Assembly: GCF_003149085.1 (NCBI RefSeq)
Contig: NZ_QGDT01000006.1
Coordinates: 124,001 to 188,000, forward strand
Source: Dyadobacter jejuensis
Lineage (GTDB): Bacteria > Bacteroidota > Bacteroidia > Cytophagales > Spirosomataceae
DNA: 64,000 nucleotides
Direction of reading: 5' to 3'
The notes under the pieces are model-generated. The model was not told the DNA's origin and searched no databases. It saw only the letters and a list, made by a program, of their open reading frames with translations. Made by a program: the position numbers and the translations under genes. Positions 9,037 to 16,318 of this stretch are shown in pieces (within the stretch, counting starts at the first letter, position 1; each line of letters begins with the position of its first letter).

Positions 9037-9070
9037 AAAAAAAGCACCTACCAAATAAATGATAAGTGCT
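9037..9070 (-). terminator. Terminator of the tRNA-Asn gene
   Basis: On the minus strand a stem of about 10 pairs (AGCACTTATC with GGTAGGTGCT, some G-T pairs) with a 9-base loop is followed by seven T. It starts 13 bp after the 3' end of the tRNA. Confidence 0.75.
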
Positions 9071-9082
9071 TAAGTATTAGGG

Positions 9083-9156
9083 CTCCCGAAGCTGGGCTCG
9101 AACCAGCGACCCTCTGATTAACAGTCAGATGCTCTAACCGACTGAGCTATTCGGGA
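9083..9156 (-). tRNA. tRNA-Asn (anticodon GTT)
   Basis: A 74-base cloverleaf. The acceptor stem TCCCGAA pairs with TTCGGGA, followed by discriminator G; the D-arm is AGCTCAGTCGGTTAGAGC; the anticodon loop CTGTTAA has anticodon GTT; the T-arm contains GGTTCGAGCCC. CCA is not encoded. The 3' end points towards the decayed region at 7503-8781, which is the side on which tRNA-targeting elements normally insert. I did not find a second copy of the tRNA 3' end that would mark an attachment site. Confidence 0.97.
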
Positions 9157-9243
9157 ATTCATATTTTCAGACCGTTCATCTGAATTGTGGTGCAAATGTA
9201 TACCAATCTTAAATACGACGCAAGCAATCAAACAAAAAAAATT

Positions 9244-9525
9244 TTAGGCTTGAACCTTGTCGAGGATTAACTGCTTGACTTTCTTAGCATCTCCCTTCGT
9301 AAAATTATTAATAATAATTTCGGGACGCATCCGTGGAATGATCCGGATGGTCGAAAAAAAGATCCCACTCTCGATTTCTACCCCAGAGATATCGGTGTAA
9401 AAAACAAAATTATCGTTGCTCTTAAAGAGCTTGCGTACTTTAAAGGTCACTCCCTTATCTCCAAAGGATACCTCGTCAGGAAAAAATGGATTCATTAATC
9501 CGCTGGCACTGAAACGTTCGTTCAT
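9244..9525 (-). CDS. Small conserved-looking protein, possibly PH-like fold
   Basis: A 93-residue soluble protein without signal peptide or membrane segment. It alternates short beta strands (GVTFKVRKLFKSNDNFVFYT, GIFFSTIRIIPRMRPEIIIN) and ends in a helix (GDAKKVKQLILDKV), a pattern seen in bacterial PH-like domains. I cannot name a function. It lies between tRNA-Asn and rsmG on the same strand, 35 bp after rsmG, so it is probably the last gene of the glycosyltransferase-rsmG operon. Confidence 0.7.
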   Translation of the reverse strand: MNERFSASGLMNPFFPDEVSFGDKGVTFKVRKLFKSNDNFVFYTDISGVEIESGIFFSTIRIIPRMRPEIIINNFTKGDAKKVKQLILDKVQA

Positions 9526-9560
9526 CGTATTTTAGGTTATGCTGGCTGCTGTAAATTTTA

Positions 9561-10181
9561 CTATAAAGGTACGTATACTACCTTCTTTGTTTCAAAAAAA
9601 TCTTCCTCAAAATAATTGGATAATTCGAATATTTTCGATTTCACCCCCGCTTCCGCAATTTCTTCGGTCAAATCCCCCCCTTTGAGGTACAAAATACCGT
9701 TCCTAAGTTCATGAAAAGAGTTACGGCTGATTTTGTTACGCACCCAGCCCACAAACGGCCCCATGCGGGTCACGGCCCGGCTCACCACGAATTCGTAGGT
9801 GTCTGTAAGTTTCTCGGCGCGTATCTGCTCGGCATGCACATTGGTAAGGCCCAGCTCCTCGGCTATGGCCTGCACCACCCTGATTTTCTTCCCGATGCTG
9901 TCGACGAGGTGAAACTGGCTGTCGGGGTTCATCACCGCCAGGGGGATTCCAGGAAAGCCTCCTCCCGTGCCCACGTCGAGCACGGCAGTGCCCGGCTTAA
10001 AGGCCATCACCTTGGCAATCCCCAGCGAATGCAACACATGCCGCTCGTAGAGGGTGTCGATGTCCTGACGGGATATCACGTTCACCTTGGCATTCCAGTC
10101 TTGATATAAGGCTCCCATACGCTCAAACTGATCTTTTTGCTGGTCAGTAAGGTCAGGAAAGTATTTTTGTATTAATTCCAT
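9561..10181 (-). CDS. rsmG: 16S rRNA (guanine527-N7)-methyltransferase
   Basis: A 206-residue class I SAM-dependent methyltransferase of the RsmG (GidB) family, which makes m7G527 in the 530 loop of 16S rRNA. The N-terminus (MELIQKYFPDLTDQQKDQFE, then LYQDWNAKVNVISR) is the usual helical cap. The SAM loop VLDVGTGGGFPGIPLA lies at about 65-80, and the acidic ribose-binding strand FHLVDSIGKKIRVVQ follows. SRAVTRM is the conserved substrate segment. Length is typical. The ATG overlaps the end of the upstream glycosyltransferase gene by 10 bp, so the two are translated from one mRNA. Loss of this enzyme gives low-level streptomycin resistance in other bacteria. Confidence 0.96.
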   Translation of the reverse strand: MELIQKYFPDLTDQQKDQFERMGALYQDWNAKVNVISRQDIDTLYERHVLHSLGIAKVMAFKPGTAVLDVGTGGGFPGIPLAVMNPDSQFHLVDSIGKKIRVVQAIAEELGLTNVHAEQIRAEKLTDTYEFVVSRAVTRMGPFVGWVRNKISRNSFHELRNGILYLKGGDLTEEIAEAGVKSKIFELSNYFEEDFFETKKVVYVPL

Positions 10182-11302
10182 GAGGTTCTTGGTTTCTTAC
10201 GGGTGAAGCTGATCCACCCAAACACGATATAATAAAGATATAAGGCAAAATCCATGGGCAGGAAGCTATACCATTCCAGGGTTCTGTCCAGTTTGTTGTT
10301 GATAGGCACCAATAAGATCAGTTGCATCAGCCACCGTATCCCCCACACGATCCCGAGGGTCTCCAGCAGGGCTCTGTCGTGCTGCCAGCAGCCATAGGCC
10401 AACAGCCCCAGCGCCAGGGTCCATACGGCTACATGCGCCCCCGACAGCAGGGCCAACAATATTTTGTTGCGGGTGCGGTAATAATGACTGACCGACAGAT
10501 GGCGGGTCTTTTGGCGGTACCAGTCCCGCCAGCTCATCTTAGGATAGGAATAGGCGAACGCATCGGAATCCAGGCATATGCCCGTATTATCGCTGGTGGC
10601 TACCTCATTGAGGAAAATATCGTCGTCGCCTCCATAGATCTTGCTATGCCTATAAAACCCCTTATTGGCGAAAAATAGCGAACGCTTGTACATGATATTC
10701 CGCCCTACCCCCATATAGGTAAAGCCTCCTAGGGCAAACGACAGGTATTGAACGGCAGTATAGAAGGTTTCGCAACGGATAAACCAGTTGAGCACCCCTG
10801 GGAAACGGTAGTAAGGAGAAAAGCCGAGTACAATTTCCTGGCTGCCGCCTAGGGACGACACCATGGCGGTGATCCAGTCGGTAGACTGTGGGCGACAGTC
10901 GGCGTCGGTCATAAGCGCCAGGGGGTATTGGGCCTGTTTCATCCCTACGGTCAGGGCGTATTTCTTGGGCGTTATATGTTCAAAACTCTCGTTGATCCTA
11001 ATGTATTTGACATGCTTCCAGCTACCTATTTGGCTTCTGATATACTCCTCGCTGCCGTCGTCGGAACGGTCGTCGAGTAAAATTACCTCAAACTGTGGAT
11101 ATTCCTGAGCGTCGAGCAGGGGCAGTAGTTCCTCTAAATTTTCGAGTTCGTTCCAGGCACAGACCAACACGGACACCCCAGGCCTATCGGCCTCCTCCCG
11201 AGAGGGTGGGGAATAAAAGGCCAGTCTGGCAAAAAAAAGCAAATAGTAAACCAACTGAATGGCCACGAAAGCCATCAGTAAGTAAAGAATGAATGCAGTC
11301 AC
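10172..11302 (-). CDS. Membrane-bound family 2 glycosyltransferase
   Basis: A 376-residue GT-A fold transferase. The first helix (about 3-25) anchors it in the membrane. The catalytic domain (about 40-270) shows VSVLVCAWNELENLEELLPL, the nucleotide-binding LLDDRSDDGS, the metal-binding LMTDADCRP and, late in the domain, YRQKTRHLSVSHYY, similar to the acceptor-side Q/R-x-x-R-W motif. Two or three helices close the protein (about 285-365). Members move sugars to lipid or polymer acceptors at the inner membrane. The donor and product cannot be told. It is the first gene of an operon with rsmG, and its -7 box at 11337-11344 lies back to back with the tgt promoter. Confidence 0.9.
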   Translation of the reverse strand: MTAFILYLLMAFVAIQLVYYLLFFARLAFYSPPSREEADRPGVSVLVCAWNELENLEELLPLLDAQEYPQFEVILLDDRSDDGSEEYIRSQIGSWKHVKYIRINESFEHITPKKYALTVGMKQAQYPLALMTDADCRPQSTDWITAMVSSLGGSQEIVLGFSPYYRFPGVLNWFIRCETFYTAVQYLSFALGGFTYMGVGRNIMYKRSLFFANKGFYRHSKIYGGDDDIFLNEVATSDNTGICLDSDAFAYSYPKMSWRDWYRQKTRHLSVSHYYRTRNKILLALLSGAHVAVWTLALGLLAYGCWQHDRALLETLGIVWGIRWLMQLILLVPINNKLDRTLEWYSFLPMDFALYLYYIVFGWISFTRKKPRTSWN

Positions 11303-11336
11303 TATAGAAGAGTTGTATTATTTAGCTATTTCAATA

Positions 11337-11344
11337 CAAATATA
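11337..11344 (-). promoter_or_regulatory. -7 box of the glycosyltransferase-rsmG operon
   Basis: On the minus strand TATATTTG, a full match to TAnnTTTG, 35 bp before the ATG at 11302. Its upstream element would fall in the same DNA as the -33 region of tgt. Confidence 0.55.
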
Positions 11345-11378
11345 CGGGCATTGTCAGCATTCTTCGAAGGGGAGTGCC

Positions 11379-11386
11379 TATTTTTG
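11379..11386 (+). promoter_or_regulatory. -7 box of tgt
   Basis: TATTTTTG matches TAnnTTTG; a TTG at 11351-11353 stands 25 bp upstream as a possible -33 element. The box lies 25 bp before ATG 11411, which shows that the upstream in-frame TTG at 11351 is a promoter base rather than the start codon. Confidence 0.6.
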
Positions 11387-11410
11387 CGGAAACAACCTGA
11401 TAAAGCATAC

Positions 11411-12544
11411 ATGAAGTTTACCTTAGAGGCCCAGGATAAGGCATCGAAAGCGAGGGCTGGAAGCGTAGAAACCGATCATGGGACCATAGAAACGCCCATT
11501 TTTATGCCGGTAGGCACGGCCGGCACGGTAAAAGCCGTTCATCAACGCGAACTTAAAGAAGACATAAAAGCCCAAATTATTTTGGGCAACACCTACCATT
11601 TGTACCTGCGGCCCGAGCTGCCCGTCATTCAAAAGGCAGGCGGATTGCACCGTTTCAATGGCTGGGACAAGCCCATATTGACCGACAGCGGGGGCTATCA
11701 GGTATACTCCCTAGCAGGAACAGGCCGTAAGATCAATGAGGAAGGTGTAGTATTTAAGTCCCATATTGACGGCAGTATCCACACTTTTACGCCCGAGGGC
11801 GTCATGGACATACAGCGGAGCATCGGGGCCGACATCATCATGGCTTTCGACGAATGTACCCCCTACCCCTGCGAGTTCACCTATGCGCGGAAGTCTATGG
11901 AGATGACCCACCGCTGGCTGAAGCGCTGCTGCCAGCGCTTCGACAGCACCAGTCCCCATTACGATTATCAGCAAACCCTCTTCCCCATTGTTCAAGGGAG
12001 TGTGTACAAGGATCTTAGGGTACAGTCGGCCGAGTTTATTGCCGCTCAAGACCGGGAAGGAAACGCCATAGGCGGCCTTTCGGTAGGCGAACCCGCCGAG
12101 ATCATGTACGAACTCACTGAGGTAGTCTGCGACATTCTGCCCAGCGACAAGCCCCGCTACCTGATGGGTGTGGGCACTCCAGCCAACATTTTAGAATGTA
12201 TTGCCTTGGGGGTAGACATGTTCGACTGTGTGATGCCGACACGTAATGCAAGAAATGGCATGATTTTTACAACGGAAGGTATCATTAATATTAAGAACGA
12301 AAAATGGAAAGACGATCTCTCCCCTCTCGATCCCTCCTTGGGTGGGTATGTGAGTGGGAATTATAGCAAGGCCTATTTGCGCCATTTGATTAAATCGGGC
12401 GAGATGTTGGGCGCACAAATTGCCAGCATTCAAAACCTGACTTTTTACCTATGGCTAGTGAATACGGCTCGAGAAAAAATAAAATCTGGGGAGTTCCTGC
12501 CTTGGAAAAATCAAATGACCAATAAGTTAATGCAACGCTTGTAG
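11411..12544 (+). CDS. tgt: tRNA-guanine transglycosylase, lacking the usual zinc ligands
   Basis: This 377-residue TIM-barrel enzyme exchanges G34 of GUN-anticodon tRNAs for a queuosine precursor. Active-site parts are present: TDSGGYQVYSL (general base Asp), FDECTPYPC (substrate Asp), GGLSVGEP, and FDCVMPTRNARNG with the nucleophile Asp. The C-terminal zinc site is not. Where E. coli has Cys-x-Cys-x2-Cys after LDP, this protein reads LDPSLGGYVSGNYSKAYL, and the later zinc His (IHNL) is Gln in IASIQNLTFYL. All four ligands are thus replaced while the fold around them is conserved. I chose ATG 11411 because it gives the standard N-terminus (MKFTLEAQDKASKARAGSVE) and follows the -7 box. Confidence 0.95.
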   Translation: MKFTLEAQDKASKARAGSVETDHGTIETPIFMPVGTAGTVKAVHQRELKEDIKAQIILGNTYHLYLRPELPVIQKAGGLHRFNGWDKPILTDSGGYQVYSLAGTGRKINEEGVVFKSHIDGSIHTFTPEGVMDIQRSIGADIIMAFDECTPYPCEFTYARKSMEMTHRWLKRCCQRFDSTSPHYDYQQTLFPIVQGSVYKDLRVQSAEFIAAQDREGNAIGGLSVGEPAEIMYELTEVVCDILPSDKPRYLMGVGTPANILECIALGVDMFDCVMPTRNARNGMIFTTEGIINIKNEKWKDDLSPLDPSLGGYVSGNYSKAYLRHLIKSGEMLGAQIASIQNLTFYLWLVNTAREKIKSGEFLPWKNQMTNKLMQRL

Positions 12545-12644
12545 AATTTTCGCCTCGCGCATTACCAGCCAGTGTGTTTACATTAATTCAATTAAAAAAA
12601 TAGACAATTGTAAAATCTTGGTTGATTTAATGATTTTGTTAGTC

Positions 12645-12652
12645 TATTTTTG
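12645..12652 (+). promoter_or_regulatory. -7 box of the OmpA-family gene
   Basis: TATTTTTG matches TAnnTTTG. TTGGTTG at 12618-12624 is a plausible -33 element at 20 bp. The leader to ATG 12762 would be about 100 bases. Confidence 0.55.
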
Positions 12653-12761
12653 TGCCCACTAGGAGTAAGGTAAATTGCCCTTTGGCCATGAATGTTAATT
12701 TATCAATTTGGTTGATAACAATCAAAACCTAGTTAAACTAAAAAACGATAATTTGATTAGT

Positions 12762-14216
12762 ATGAAAAAAGTATCCCAGTTAATCAGTTCACTTGCTTTG
12801 GGAACCTTGTTGGCTATACCCACTCTAGCACAGCCTCTTGTGCAGCCAAATGCTCCTGACTACAACCCAAAGGCATCTTATGACGGCCCATACAAGCTAA
12901 ACACATGGTCTATTTCCGCACACTTCGGACCTTCTATGTTTTTTGGGGATTTGAGGGAATACGACTTTTGGCCTGTTACTAAGACAACCTCCGATAGCCA
13001 TAAAGAATCGGGAACTATTCAGGGTGGTATCACCATCAACAAGCAACTTTCTTATTTTTTTGGAGCCCGTCTGGACGGTTCTATCGGAAATCTAAGAGGG
13101 ATGAAACGCCGTAACTACAACCGTTATTTCGAAGGAAATTATGGAGATGTGAGTCTTTCGGGAACGGTAAATTTGAAAGGCCTTTTGATGGGACCTAACA
13201 AAATGAAGCGTTGGAAAGTAGATCTATATGCTGGTTTCGGACAGATTTTCTACGACGCTACAGCCTATGACCTTACAGGTGGCATCGACCTTCGTACCAC
13301 TGGAAAGAAAAATGACTGGATCGTACCAACTGGATTGAACGTGTCCTATGAGCTTACCAAGCGCCTGGACCTTGGCTTAGACTTCCGTCTTACACACACC
13401 AATTCGGACTATTTGGACGCTACCTATGGTGGTGACTATGACAGAACGAAAAACAGCTTTATCATTGCCGATCAAAAAACTTCCCATAAAGGAAATTCGG
13501 AATTGGATAAGTATGGTTTCGGTGCCATCCAATTGACCTTCAAACTAGGTAAAAACCCACTTAAAGTTCAGAAAGTAGATGGCAAGTGGGATTACAAACC
13601 AGAAGATGGTGGATTCTACAACCTTCGTTACACCGACCCACGGGTATTGGTGAAGGCACCAAAAATCCTTACACTGGAAGAAATGGACTCTGTGGCTAAG
13701 GCCAACCGTCCTGAGGATATCGACCCACGCTTGTTGCTAGATACCGACGGTGATGGTGTTTCCGACTTCTTCGATAAAGAGCCTAACTCTCCTGCAGGAA
13801 GCATCGTAGATGGAGCTGGTCGCGTGTTGGATTTCGACTCTTATGTTAAAAATGCCTTGGCAACTGGTGCTGCATGTAGCGAGATCTTCGCCAACGTACA
13901 GTTTGATACCGACAAAAACGTGATCCAACCTGAGTTCCAAGAAATGTTGAAAAACGTAGCTGCATTGATGAACAAAAACGGATGTCGCCTGCAACTGGCT
14001 GGCCATGCCGACCGTCGTGCAACCGATCGTTATAATATGGCCCTTTCACGTCGCCGTGTAGAAGCCGTTAAAAACTTCTTGATCAACGAAGGTGGATTGA
14101 AAGACCCAAGCAAAGTAATCGTTGACTACTTCGGTTCTTTCAAACCAATAGCGGATAGCTCGACACGCCAAGGATTGGTTAAAAACCGTCGCGTAGAATT
14201 GAAGCTTCTTCCCTAA
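12762..14216 (+). CDS. OmpA-family outer membrane protein with beta-barrel and peptidoglycan-binding domain
   Basis: From ATG 12762 the 484-residue product starts with a signal peptide (MKKVSQLISSLALGTLLAIP, cleaved after LAQ). An N-terminal beta-barrel of about 260 residues follows (WSISAHFGPSMFFGDLREYD, LSYFFGARLDGSIGNLRG), then a calcium-binding thrombospondin-3-like linker (DTDGDGVSDFFDKEPNSPAG). A C-terminal OmpA domain (about 375-484) has ANVQFDTDKNVIQPEFQEML, LAGHADRRATDRYNMALSRR and VKNRRVELKLLP. The Asp and Arg that hold diaminopimelate are within these motifs. It should tie the outer membrane to the wall. A longer frame from TTG 12708 exists but would bury the signal peptide. It is probably a single-gene unit with its own promoter and a strong hairpin behind it. 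Confidence 0.92.
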   Translation: MKKVSQLISSLALGTLLAIPTLAQPLVQPNAPDYNPKASYDGPYKLNTWSISAHFGPSMFFGDLREYDFWPVTKTTSDSHKESGTIQGGITINKQLSYFFGARLDGSIGNLRGMKRRNYNRYFEGNYGDVSLSGTVNLKGLLMGPNKMKRWKVDLYAGFGQIFYDATAYDLTGGIDLRTTGKKNDWIVPTGLNVSYELTKRLDLGLDFRLTHTNSDYLDATYGGDYDRTKNSFIIADQKTSHKGNSELDKYGFGAIQLTFKLGKNPLKVQKVDGKWDYKPEDGGFYNLRYTDPRVLVKAPKILTLEEMDSVAKANRPEDIDPRLLLDTDGDGVSDFFDKEPNSPAGSIVDGAGRVLDFDSYVKNALATGAACSEIFANVQFDTDKNVIQPEFQEMLKNVAALMNKNGCRLQLAGHADRRATDRYNMALSRRRVEAVKNFLINEGGLKDPSKVIVDYFGSFKPIADSSTRQGLVKNRRVELKLLP

Positions 14217-14240
14217 TTAATAATCAGGAAAAGCGAATTA

Positions 14241-14283
14241 TAGATATGAGAAAGGCTCCCCATGGGAGCCTTTCTCATATCTA
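14241..14283 (+). terminator. Hairpin after the OmpA-family gene
   Basis: A perfect 20-bp stem (14241-14260 with 14264-14283) around a 3-base loop (CAT), 25 bp after the stop codon. No T-run follows. Its great length may make it an RNase barrier protecting an abundant porin mRNA as well as a terminator. Confidence 0.7.
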
Positions 14284-14288
14284 TTCTC

Positions 14289-14296
14289 TAAATTTG
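14289..14296 (+). promoter_or_regulatory. -7 box of glf
   Basis: TAAATTTG matches TAnnTTTG, 34 bp before the ATG at 14330 and directly after the hairpin of the preceding gene. Confidence 0.55.
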
Positions 14297-14329
14297 TCTG
14301 TCTAAGCACATTACTACTAACCTTATCTC

Positions 14330-15448
14330 ATGAAAAATTACGATTATCTTATTGTTGGTGCGGGCCTTTGGGGTTCTGTTTTCGCACACGAGGCCACCAA
14401 AAGGGGAAAAAAATGCCTGGTCATCGACCGCCGTACGCATACAGGAGGAAATATCTATTGTGAGGATGTGGAGGGCATCAACGTCCATAAATATGGGGCT
14501 CATATCTTCCATACCAACGATAAAGAGATCTGGGATTATGTTAACTCCTTCGTGGAGTTCAACAGGTATACCAACTCTCCAGTAGCCAATTATTATGGAG
14601 AGCTCTATAATCTTCCGTTCAATATGAACACGTTCTACCAGCTATGGAAGGTAAAGACGCCTGAAGAGGCAAAAGCGAAAATCGCCGAGCAGGTGAAGGA
14701 AGCCGGAATCACCAATCCTAAGAATCTGGAGGAGCAGGCGATCTCGCTCGTAGGGACGGACATCTACGAAAAGCTGATAAAATCCTATACCGAAAAGCAA
14801 TGGGGACGCCCGGCAACCGAGCTGCCCGCCTTTATCATCAAGCGGCTCCCCGTAAGGTTTACCTTCGACAATAATTATTTCAACGACCGCTACCAGGGAA
14901 TCCCTAACGGGGGCTATAACAAGCTTACCGAAGGACTCCTGCAAGGCGTAGAGACGCGCCTCGGGGTCGACTTTTTTAAAGACCGGGAGGCGCTTAGCGC
15001 TCTAGCCGATACCATCGTGTACACTGGGCCCATCGACGAGTATTTTGGATATGCCCATGGCCAGCTAGAATACCGAAGCCTCCGTTTCGAAAATCAGCTG
15101 CTCGACCAAGAGAATTATCAAGGCAATGCGGTAGTTAACTATACCGATTCCGAAACTAAGTTTACCCGCATTATCGAGCACAAGCACTTCGAATTTGGCA
15201 CGCAACCCAAAACCGTCGTAACCCACGAATACCCCCAGGAATGGGTGAAAGGTGCGGAGCCTTATTACCCGGTCAATAACGATAAGAATACCGCTATTTT
15301 CAATCAATATAAGGCCCTGGCCCAACAGGAGTCTCAGGTTATATTTGGTGGCCGATTGGCCGAATACCGCTATTATGACATGCACCAGGTGATCGGCTCG
15401 GCGCTCAAAAAAGTGAAGGTACATTTTGAAGGAGTGCTTCAAGACTAA
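14330..15448 (+). CDS. glf: UDP-galactopyranose mutase
   Basis: A 372-residue flavoenzyme that converts UDP-galactopyranose into UDP-galactofuranose, the donor for Galf in surface polysaccharides. The FAD dinucleotide fold is at the start (YDYLIVGAGLWGSVFAHEAT, KRGKKCLVIDRRTHTGGNIY). The signature HKYGAHIFHTNDKEIWDYVN and the substrate-site segments (YTEKQWGRPATELPAFIIKR, NPYF-like DNNYFNDRYQGIPNGGY) are all present, as is the closing FAD segment GGRLAEYRYYDMHQVI. Length is normal for bacterial Glf. It stands alone between a promoter and a strong terminator, just upstream of the exopolysaccharide operon that could use its product. Confidence 0.96.
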   Translation: MKNYDYLIVGAGLWGSVFAHEATKRGKKCLVIDRRTHTGGNIYCEDVEGINVHKYGAHIFHTNDKEIWDYVNSFVEFNRYTNSPVANYYGELYNLPFNMNTFYQLWKVKTPEEAKAKIAEQVKEAGITNPKNLEEQAISLVGTDIYEKLIKSYTEKQWGRPATELPAFIIKRLPVRFTFDNNYFNDRYQGIPNGGYNKLTEGLLQGVETRLGVDFFKDREALSALADTIVYTGPIDEYFGYAHGQLEYRSLRFENQLLDQENYQGNAVVNYTDSETKFTRIIEHKHFEFGTQPKTVVTHEYPQEWVKGAEPYYPVNNDKNTAIFNQYKALAQQESQVIFGGRLAEYRYYDMHQVIGSALKKVKVHFEGVLQD

Positions 15449-15468
15449 GCCCTAGCCAATAGGCTTCC

Positions 15469-15510
15469 ACCCGGCTTCCCAGCGTAGACTGGGGAGCCGG
15501 GTATTTTTTT
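15469..15510 (+). terminator. Intrinsic terminator of glf
   Basis: A 14-bp stem with one G-T pair (15469-15482 with 15489-15502), 6-base loop, then ATTTTTTT. It separates glf from the exopolysaccharide operon. Confidence 0.88.
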
Positions 15511-15614
15511 ATAGTCTCCACCTCCCCGCCGAGGTCGGTTCCAAAGAAAAATGGATGATTTTTGAATTTTATTCGTTAAATTAACATAAGCAGTATCCTA
15601 TTTTCATCCTTAAT

Positions 15615-16313
15615 ATGCTAGAAACCATTGGAACCGATCTGCACATCCACGCCTTGCCGGGTATAGACGACGGTTCAAGAAACATAGAAGAGAGCAAGGC
15701 CATTATTACAAAACATTACCAGTCAGGTATGCGGCGCATCATTACCACGCCTCATATCCGTTCCGATTTATTTTTGAATAACAAAGCCAGCATCCAGGCT
15801 GCCTTCGACACCCTCGCCAAAGATAGCGCCATAGAATGGCCAGAACTGGAACTCTCGTTTGCGGCAGAATACTATGCCGACGACCATTTTGTAGAACTCC
15901 TCGACCGAGACGAAATCCTCCCGTTATTTGGTCCTTATGTACTCGTAGAGACCTCCATGCGCCTGGAACAGCCGCTTTTTACCAGCATACTCCGGCGCAT
16001 GATCGACAAACGCTGGAAGCCCGTGTTGGCACATCCAGAAAGGTACCGTCCCTGGTGGGACCATAAAACCATCTACGACGAGGTGTATGAGATGGAAGTG
16101 ATATTCCAGGTCAACCTGCTCTCCTTAGCCGGAAAGTATGGGCCCAAGCAGCAAGAAGTAGCTGAAACATTGATAGAAAAGCAAAAGATAAAGGCCATCG
16201 GCAGCGACCTGCACCGCATTAGCCAGTATGACGATCTGCACCGGGCCACGCAGAATCCCTATTATGACCAGTTAATAGAATTGCCACTTTTAAATAGAAA
16301 CGAGCTTGGATAG
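15615..16313 (+). CDS. PHP-type protein-tyrosine phosphatase of exopolysaccharide synthesis (CpsB/CapC/YwqE family)
   Basis: A 232-residue metal-dependent phosphatase of the PHP family. The metal-binding motif DLHIHALPGIDDGSRNIEES is at residues 8-27, with later ligands in IITTPHIRSD, FAAEYYADDHF, VLAHPERY and the closing IGSDLHR. Family members remove phosphate from the C-terminal tyrosine cluster of BY-kinases and so set chain length and output of capsule or EPS. The kinase gene follows after 5 bp, which makes the pairing almost certain. It is the first gene of a run of five transcribed the same way. Confidence 0.92.
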   Translation: MLETIGTDLHIHALPGIDDGSRNIEESKAIITKHYQSGMRRIITTPHIRSDLFLNNKASIQAAFDTLAKDSAIEWPELELSFAAEYYADDHFVELLDRDEILPLFGPYVLVETSMRLEQPLFTSILRRMIDKRWKPVLAHPERYRPWWDHKTIYDEVYEMEVIFQVNLLSLAGKYGPKQQEVAETLIEKQKIKAIGSDLHRISQYDDLHRATQNPYYDQLIELPLLNRNELG

Positions 16314-16318
16314 AAATC

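Noticed and set aside
7503-9160. Integrated element with attachment sites at tRNA-Asn
   Set aside because: No integrase and no second copy of the tRNA 3' end was found, so an intact element is not supported; only decay is.
9711-10109. 132-codon open frame opposite rsmG
   Set aside because: His- and Gly-rich shadow of rsmG, not a real protein.
11351-11410. TTG start for tgt 60 bp upstream of the chosen ATG
   Set aside because: The TTG lies in the promoter region and the extension is not part of the family's N-terminus.
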